Below are positions 1 to 4,900 of a DNA stretch of 6,748 nucleotides, in pieces. The position numbers and the translations under genes were made by a program. Source of the DNA: Bacteroidales bacterium. GTDB lineage: Bacteria; Bacteroidota; Bacteroidia; Bacteroidales; JAOZTL01. A model generated the notes under the pieces. That model worked only from the letters and a program-made list of their open reading frames with translations, had not been told where the DNA came from and made no database searches. The DNA lies in NCBI GenBank assembly GCA_029942205.1, contig JAOZTL010000174.1, positions 1-6,748 of the forward strand. The letters are read 5' to 3'. Every line of letters starts with the position of its first letter. The first letter of the stretch is position 1.

Positions 1-869
1 CTTTCGGAGAGTGCATCCGTTGTAGCTATAAGTTCCTCATTGGCAGCGTGCTGTTCCATTTCTGCCATTTTTAATTTAGTGATGTCGTAACTTACTCCAG
101 TAATGCTTATGGCTTCGTTGTTTTCATCAAAATCCGCTTTTCCCGATTCGTATATCCATTTTATTTCGTTAGCTACTTTTATTCGAAAAGCAACATCATA
201 CGTTTCGCCATGCAGAAGTTTCTCAAATCCAGCTTCGACTAAGCTTTTGTCTTCGTCAATAATAAAATCATTAAACTTAGAGTTACTAATTTCACTACCA
301 ATGGGAAGATTAAACAGGCGATATTCTTCATCCGTCCAAGTTAATTCATTCGTTTCTAAATCTAAAAACCACGAACCGATGTGAGCTATCCTTTGGGCAT
401 ATTCTAATTGACTATGGCTTGCCTCTGCTTGGTCTTTTGCTTTTAGCAATTCTTCGTTTAGTGTTTTATACTCCTCATTCAGTGCTTGGTATTCTTCATT
501 TTGTTTTTTTAAAACCTTATTTTGTATGATTACTTTAGATTCTAAATTTTCTTTTTTATTTTTTAATAAATCCTCTTGTTGGAGTCGCTCTAAAATAACA
601 GCTAGCATTTGCACCGCATTTTGCATAAGAACAAATACATGTTCGTTATTTTTTATTGCATCCATAGAATAAGAAATATAGCCAAATGTATTTTTACGTG
701 TACTTACAGGTATTTGCAAGTTTCCGTCCTCATGATTTGACCATTTTAACTTAAAATCGGGCAACAAGGAGTCTACTCCTTCTACGAAAAGACGAATAAC
801 TTGCTCTTTATTTTGCTGTTGTGATAAATTAGCAAGTAATAAAAATAAATAATTTGACAAATTCTTCAT
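1..869 (-). CDS. PAS-domain sensor protein, probably histidine kinase (partial, C-terminus beyond left edge)
   Basis: I translated 289 codons from the ATG at 869-867 to the left edge with no stop, so this is the N-terminal part of a longer gene. Residues about 8-98 look like a short, degenerate GAF-type domain (amphipathic first helix, a GYISYSMD strand, a long last helix). Residues about 98-158 are a charged coiled coil (NEEYQALNEEYKTLNEELL). Residues about 158-268 are a PAS_3-like fold, with IAHIGSWFLDLETNELTWTD at the start and a PAC end GVSYDITKLKMAE. Residues 276-289 begin a signalling helix, ANEELIATTDAL, nearly identical to the linker in the hybrid kinase upstream. There is no signal peptide or clear membrane span, so it should be cytosolic. 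The kinase core is inferred from this architecture and not seen; a diguanylate cyclase or other output is possible. The start lies 2 bases after the stop of the MEDS gene, so translational coupling is likely. Confidence 0.85.
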   Translation of the reverse strand, partial: MKNLSNYLFLLLANLSQQQNKEQVIRLFVEGVDSLLPDFKLKWSNHEDGNLQIPVSTRKNTFGYISYSMDAIKNNEHVFVLMQNAVQMLAVILERLQQEDLLKNKKENLESKVIIQNKVLKKQNEEYQALNEEYKTLNEELLKAKDQAEASHSQLEYAQRIAHIGSWFLDLETNELTWTDEEYRLFNLPIGSEISNSKFNDFIIDEDKSLVEAGFEKLLHGETYDVAFRIKVANEIKWIYESGKADFDENNEAISITGVSYDITKLKMAEMEQHAANEELIATTDALSE

Positions 870-871
870 TC

Positions 872-1522
872 TTATTTTTTTAAAAATTGTGGTGCATGTT
901 CTGCCAGCCATTTGGCAGGATCTTCATAAAATGGGTTTTGAGTAAGAATACCTCCATTGATTACGTAAGGGTGTGTTTTCAATACATTCATAATTGTTGA
1001 TCCCGAAAACTTGGTGGTATTATACAAGCAAATGCTAATCCATGGCTTGTCAGGAATAAAGTAATTCAATCTTGCTTCATAAGCCATCAGGTGTTCCACA
1101 CCAGGCACAGCTTCCAGTGCCCACACCATTTCGGCAGTTGCCCTAATGTTTCGTTTCCCATTCATTTGCGATTCTGCATAAAAGCGATCCAAGCCCTCAT
1201 CCATAGCAATGGGTGAAAAAACGCCATCGGGGTAGTATAAATCTTTAACCGAACTAATCGAAAAATACTCCGAATCGTTTAGCTTTGTTTCACAAGCAGG
1301 ACAATGATGCACAAACTTTGTTCTAAATTCGGCTTCGCTTTGTTCGGCAGGACAATACAACTGCATGTCGTCAGCCATTGCGCCTTCTTTCAAGTAACCA
1401 TTGATTATTTCATCTCGTTCTTGCTCCGTTTCGTAGAGTCCTGCAATATGAATACCCCAATTACACGAATAATTTCCTATTCCTAATTCCAGTTTTTCTT
1501 GGTCTGACGTTTTTATGTGCAT
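872..1522 (-). CDS. stand-alone MEDS-domain (DcmR-type sensory) protein
   Basis: This 216-residue protein is almost entirely one MEDS domain, the sensory domain described in DcmR and in methanogen and methylotroph regulators and predicted to bind small hydrocarbon derivatives. Family signatures visible are WGIHIAGLYETEQERDEII (residues 22-40), the YYPDG turn (96-100), NGKRNIRATAEMVWAL (121-136), YEARLN (148-153) and the C-terminal CLYNTTKFSG...LKTHPYVINGG...NPFYEDP (165-202). No helix-turn-helix, kinase or receiver domain is attached, so it must act through a partner. Five cysteines (20, 57, 74, 77, 165) include a CPAC motif in the domain's middle, which could bind metal or be redox-active; this is inference. 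The ATG is preceded by an A-rich stretch and no Shine-Dalgarno site, usual for Bacteroidota. It sits 43 bases after the hybrid kinase and 2 bases before the second sensor gene. The domain call is firm; the ligand is unknown. Confidence 0.88.
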   Translation of the reverse strand: MHIKTSDQEKLELGIGNYSCNWGIHIAGLYETEQERDEIINGYLKEGAMADDMQLYCPAEQSEAEFRTKFVHHCPACETKLNDSEYFSISSVKDLYYPDGVFSPIAMDEGLDRFYAESQMNGKRNIRATAEMVWALEAVPGVEHLMAYEARLNYFIPDKPWISICLYNTTKFSGSTIMNVLKTHPYVINGGILTQNPFYEDPAKWLAEHAPQFLKK

Positions 1523-1565
1523 TTTTATTTTTAAAAAGTTTTTCGATCTAGTTAATGACGTTTAC

Positions 1566-3716
1566 TCAAGAAATATTCAAGCTTTCATACAGCAATTCAG
1601 TAAATGTATCTTTCTGTATTGGTTTAGATATAAATGCATTGCAGCCTACCGCTAAGGCTTTTTCTTTATCTACAACTGACGAGTAAGCCGTTTGGGCTAT
1701 AATAATTAAATCTTTGCGAAACGCACGAATTGCTTCTGTTGCTTCATAACCATTCATAATCGGCATTTTCAGATCCATCAGTACCAAATCAATATCTGAA
1801 TGTTTTTTGCACATTTCTACTGCTTCTACCCCATTTTTAGCATGCAATATTTGGAAATCTAAATCTAAATTTTCTAATAATATTTCCAAAAAAATAGAAT
1901 TTACTTCCTCATCTTCAGTAATAAGTATTTGATAGCGTTTTATTTTTCTCCCAAACTCATTAGTTTTTGTTTTCGTTATCATTGGTTGATACGGAATAGT
2001 TACATAAAAAGTTGTCCCTTTTCCTTTTTCTGACTCCAAAGAAATATCTCCTCCTAGTAATTCGGCATTTTCTTTTGCTATGGAAAGCCCCAACCCTAGC
2101 CCACCAAATTTCCGTGTCAGTTCTTTTTCTTCTTGCGAAAAACGTTTAAAAATAATCTCTTGTTTGTCGGGATGAATACCAATTCCCGAATCTTTCACAT
2201 AAATCTGAATCATTTGCTCCATTTCTGATCCCGACGATTGTTCTATTAATTGATAGCCAAACTCAATAAACCCTTCGGAAGTGAATTTTAAAGCATTACC
2301 AAGCAAATTACTAATTATTTTATTTAGTTTCGCTTCGTCGGTCAGTAGAATACTTTCGATGTCAGGTAGTCCTTTTCGTAAGTACAAAGGTGTTTTATTT
2401 TCCTTTGCTTTCATATCAAAAATAGAAAACAACTTGAAAAGCAAATCATTTAAACACACATCTTTTTCGATAGATTCTACTTCTTTGGTTTCCAGTTTTG
2501 ATATTTCTATTATATCTTCAATAATCAACATCAGCTGGTTGCTACTCGTAATGATTATGTCTATAAAATTCTGCCTTTTCCCATCGGTCAAATCAGGATT
2601 GTTAAGTAGTTGAGCAAAGCCCTTAATCCCATTCATAGGCGTACGTATTTCGTGCGACATATTACTCAAAAACTCTGTTTTTAATTTATCGCTTTCTTCT
2701 GCTTTTATTTTGGCTACAAATAACTGATCGTTCAATATTTCATACGCTTTGTTTTGTTCAAGAACTTCATTTTCTGCTTTTTTGCGCTCGGTTATATCTC
2801 TCCAAACGGTATGTATTATTTTTTTCTTTTTTTTCTTTGAAATAATAGTCAATAGCACTTCCACAGGGAATGTTTCACCATTTTTTTTTCGATGTATCCA
2901 TTCAAAGCGATGCGTACCATTTTGTTCAGCCAATTCTACCATTTCATCTTGCATCGAAGACGACAAGCAACCATCTGGCTGTTTTTCTGGCGATAAATCA
3001 GAAGGTGTTTTATTTAGAATTTCGTCTTTTGTATCATAGCCAAGCATTTGTACCGCAGCTTGATTACAATCTACAAACGTATTATTTTTAATAATTAAGA
3101 TTGCATCTCCCGATTTTTCAAATAATTTACGGAATTTCTTTTCACTTTTTCCTGTTTTCTTTTTTTCTAGCAGAAGCTTATTGGTATTTTCCTTAAGAGC
3201 ATCTGTGGTAGCAATTAGTTCTTCGTTTGTTGCTCGTATTTCTTCCTCTGAGGTTTGTAGCTCTTGATTTTTCTGAATCAACGTAAGTTCCATCTCCTTT
3301 CGAGTAGTAATATCATGAATGATAGAAAAAAGAACTTGTTTTTGTTTATAATCAATAGTCCCCGTATACACTTCAACATCTCGAATTTCCTTTGATGCTA
3401 ATTTATGCTTAAAATGGAAATAATTACGATTCTTGCTTTTGGCGCATGCTATTTCTTGTTTAATTTCTTTGTCGGAAAGCGTATTAATGTCTTGAATATA
3501 CATCTGAGTAAGTACTTCGCACGAGAATCCATAAAATTTACATGCTGCGTGGTTAGCCTCCACTATTTGACCAGAATCAGGATCAATCAACATCATTATT
3601 GAATAATTATCGACAAATAATGATTGAAAAATAGAAAAATCCTGCTCCAATTTTATTTTTTGCAGTTCTTCTTTCAATCGATTATTTTCTTCTGTTAATT
3701 TTCTGAGATCTTGCAT
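1566..3716 (-). CDS. soluble hybrid sensor histidine kinase, PAS-PAS-HisKA-HATPase_c-REC
   Basis: A 716-residue two-component hybrid kinase, numbered from the ATG at 3716. A coiled coil (1-28) leads to PAS-1 (about 31-138, ending FSIIHDITTRKE), a signalling helix with NEELIATTDAL (164-174), and PAS-2 (about 194-312, ending VWRDITERKKAE). The HisKA domain (345-410) has the phospho-acceptor His355 in FLSNMSHEIRTPMNG. The ATPase domain (460-575) has N-box Asn470/Asn474, the G1 box DSGIGI (509-514), F-box FKRF and the G2 box GGLGLGLS (538-545). The receiver (594-713) has acidic Glu601/Asp602, phospho-acceptor Asp648 in LMDLKMP, Thr676 and Lys698. All catalytic residues are intact. No membrane segment is seen, so sensing is cytosolic. 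The same frame extends to a TTG at 3761 (15 more residues). I prefer the ATG because it is preceded by GAATATAGAAAAA, an A-rich context typical of the phylum. It is the first gene of the operon. No output regulator is adjacent. Confidence 0.95.
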   Translation of the reverse strand: MQDLRKLTEENNRLKEELQKIKLEQDFSIFQSLFVDNYSIMMLIDPDSGQIVEANHAACKFYGFSCEVLTQMYIQDINTLSDKEIKQEIACAKSKNRNYFHFKHKLASKEIRDVEVYTGTIDYKQKQVLFSIIHDITTRKEMELTLIQKNQELQTSEEEIRATNEELIATTDALKENTNKLLLEKKKTGKSEKKFRKLFEKSGDAILIIKNNTFVDCNQAAVQMLGYDTKDEILNKTPSDLSPEKQPDGCLSSSMQDEMVELAEQNGTHRFEWIHRKKNGETFPVEVLLTIISKKKKKKIIHTVWRDITERKKAENEVLEQNKAYEILNDQLFVAKIKAEESDKLKTEFLSNMSHEIRTPMNGIKGFAQLLNNPDLTDGKRQNFIDIIITSSNQLMLIIEDIIEISKLETKEVESIEKDVCLNDLLFKLFSIFDMKAKENKTPLYLRKGLPDIESILLTDEAKLNKIISNLLGNALKFTSEGFIEFGYQLIEQSSGSEMEQMIQIYVKDSGIGIHPDKQEIIFKRFSQEEKELTRKFGGLGLGLSIAKENAELLGGDISLESEKGKGTTFYVTIPYQPMITKTKTNEFGRKIKRYQILITEDEEVNSIFLEILLENLDLDFQILHAKNGVEAVEMCKKHSDIDLVLMDLKMPIMNGYEATEAIRAFRKDLIIIAQTAYSSVVDKEKALAVGCNAFISKPIQKDTFTELLYESLNIS

Positions 3717-3791
3717 TTTTTCTATATTCTCGTAACTATCAAAATATTCTCCTAAAAACAATACTTGCTAATTATCATAAGTAGCTACTTG

Positions 3792-3890
3792 TAATTAAGC
3801 GACACTTTTAAAATCATGTGTAAGTTATTGATAGTAATAAATTTACACAAGTGCATAAGCAACATCAAATAGTACGAAGTGCTTAATTAA
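3792..3890. repeat. nested inverted repeats in the leader of the sensory operon
   Basis: The outer pair is TAATTAAGC (3792-3800) facing GCTTAATTA (3881-3889), extended after a 2-base offset by CACTT (3803-3807) facing AAGTG (3877-3881). The inner pair is TGTGTAA (3817-3823) facing TTACACA (3843-3849), followed inward by TTATT/AATAA around a GATAGT loop. A related half-site, AAGTGCATAAGC, lies at 3849-3860. The right outer arm abuts the candidate -7 element, so the arms could be operator sites or a structured 5' leader. AT-rich DNA produces short palindromes by chance, but the 9 bp outer arm with its 5 bp extension and the nesting make chance less likely. Confidence 0.45.
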
Positions 3891-3898
3891 CAAATATA
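3891..3898 (-). promoter_or_regulatory. candidate Bacteroidota -7 promoter element for the hybrid kinase operon
   Basis: Read on the minus strand this is TATATTTG, a full match to the Bacteroidota -7 consensus TAnnTTTG. It would start transcription near 3884 and give a leader of about 170 bases before the ATG at 3716. I found no TTTG-type -33 element at the expected distance, so support is partial. The rest of 3717-4017 holds no gene: only AT-rich sequence, the nested inverted repeats, and the weak terminator-like hairpin at its right end. Confidence 0.3.
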
Positions 3899-3990
3899 GC
3901 GAATACCCAAAATTAATCATTTTTGTTCATTTTCACTAATCCAATCACAAAATAAAGATAACATGCATCAATTAAACTGAAAGCTTTATC

Positions 3991-4020
3991 AAAAAACACA
4001 TACTGATTTGCTGAAAATCA
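3991..4020 (-). terminator. weak terminator-like hairpin at the end of the lutA-type gene
   Basis: On the minus strand TGATTT (4020-4015), a TCAGC loop and AAATCA (4009-4004) form a 6 bp AT-rich stem that starts at the stop codon. It is followed after 7 bases by a run of six T (3996-3991). The stem is short and the T-run is displaced, so this may be no more than a weak or fortuitous signal. Confidence 0.2.
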
Positions 4021-4737
4021 CCATCCATGAGCCAAAACATCAGCAATGTGTATGGTTTTTATTGGTAAATCGTGCTTTTTGATGTAGCTAGCCATGTGCA
4101 TCAAGCAGGATGCTTCGGTAGATACAATGTACTCTGCGCCTGTATTCATTGCATTTTCTACTTTTTGCTGTGCCATCGCTGTGGATATTGGTTCGTTCTT
4201 GACCGAGAATGTGCCTCCAAAGCCACAACAAACATCATTTTCTTTCATTTCCACTAATTCTAAGCCTTTTACCTTTGCCAATAATGCACGAGGTTCTTGT
4301 TTGATGCCGTATTCCCGCAATGCCGCACAAGAGTCGTGATAGGTAACTTTGGCTTCAAATGTTGCTCCAAAATCGATATAATGCAGATGATTGACCAAAA
4401 AGTCGGTTAATTCTAATAACTTTGGCTTCAATTGACTGTGCTGTTCTAAGAAAGCTTCATCGTCGGATAAACGAGGGTAGTAGTTACGCACAAAGCCTGT
4501 GCAAGATGCCGATGGACTCACAACAAGACGATCATTCGGAAAATCATTCATGAATTTTTGAGCTACCACTTTGGTTTCTTTCCAATAACCACTATTGAAC
4601 GATGGCTGCCCACAGCAGGTTTGCGCTGGATTGTAATGTACCTGAACGCCTGCTTTTTCGAGCAATTTGACAACATGAAAAGCTGTATCTGGATACAATT
4701 GATCGATAAAACACGGTATAAATAAATCGATTGTCAT
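4018..4737 (-). CDS. lutA: LutA/YkgE-type (Fe-S)-binding protein with two CCG domains (L-lactate oxidation subunit)
   Basis: At 239 residues this has the size and layout of B. subtilis LutA and E. coli YkgE. The first cysteine-rich domain has Cys9 (FIPCFIDQLYP), Cys41-Cys42 (TCCGQPSFNSGY) and Cys79 (SASCTGF). The second has Cys137 (YHDSCAALREYG), Cys170-Cys171 (CCGFGGTFSVK) and Cys211 (EASCLMH). These CCG domains, shared with HdrB and GlpC, bind Fe-S clusters. In characterised systems LutA works with LutB and LutC as a cytoplasmic iron-sulfur L-lactate dehydrogenase giving pyruvate. The family assignment is firm. Lactate as the substrate here is inferred from homology, because lutB and lutC are not in the window: downstream lies the sensory operon after about 300 bases, and upstream is a divergent gene. 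The ATG at 4737 follows an A-rich stretch, and no stronger alternative start was seen. Partner genes may be elsewhere in the genome. Confidence 0.92.
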   Translation of the reverse strand: MTIDLFIPCFIDQLYPDTAFHVVKLLEKAGVQVHYNPAQTCCGQPSFNSGYWKETKVVAQKFMNDFPNDRLVVSPSASCTGFVRNYYPRLSDDEAFLEQHSQLKPKLLELTDFLVNHLHYIDFGATFEAKVTYHDSCAALREYGIKQEPRALLAKVKGLELVEMKENDVCCGFGGTFSVKNEPISTAMAQQKVENAMNTGAEYIVSTEASCLMHMASYIKKHDLPIKTIHIADVLAHGW

Positions 4738-4900
4738 TATAAAAAATTATTTTACGAAAATAAATAGTTGAAATATACAAAGTGTGAAATATAGATTTTT
4801 TTTTTATTTTTACCCTCTAAAATATAGAATAAAATCAAAAAATAAATCGTTTCTTAATTTTAGAACGTATTGATTGCTACTGCTTACAAAACCAAAACAA
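4738..4900. promoter_or_regulatory. divergent promoter region between the lutA-type gene and the MORN-repeat protein gene
   Basis: These 163 bases separate two outward-facing start codons and must hold both promoters. The stretch is very AT-rich, with a run of ten T at 4796-4805. GAAATATA occurs at 4770-4777 and 4787-4794, 17 bases apart, and AAATATA again at 4820-4826. On the minus strand the first two read TATATTTC, one base off TAnnTTTG. On the plus strand TAATTTTA (4855-4862) is also one base off. Neither has a convincing -33 partner, so I do not assign exact promoters. Confidence 0.4.

Noticed and set aside
103..384. Plus-strand open frame of 93 codons
   Set aside because: It lies antisense within the PAS domain of the left-edge sensor gene, whose protein has clear family similarity; the plus-strand product shows no recognisable domain.
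872..1522. Full DcmR-like transcription regulator
   Set aside because: The MEDS domain fills the whole protein and no helix-turn-helix is present, so a direct DNA-binding role is not supported.
2281..3602. Several plus-strand open frames of 65-110 codons
   Set aside because: All are antisense to the hybrid kinase, rich in Phe and Ser as expected from the complement of Lys/Glu-rich coding sequence, and have no domain signature.
3717..4017. A small gene or structured RNA gene in the non-coding gap
   Set aside because: No open frame with a plausible start and no tRNA- or known riboswitch-like pattern was seen; only the inverted repeats and promoter-like element are reported.
4592..4780. Minus-strand 62-codon frame overlapping the lutA start
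   Set aside because: It is out of frame with the well-supported lutA-type gene and encodes no recognisable protein.
4796..4811. T10-A-T5 tract as a possible terminator
   Set aside because: There is no GC-containing stem in front of it and it sits between divergent starts, where no transcript is expected to end; more likely promoter-associated AT-rich DNA.
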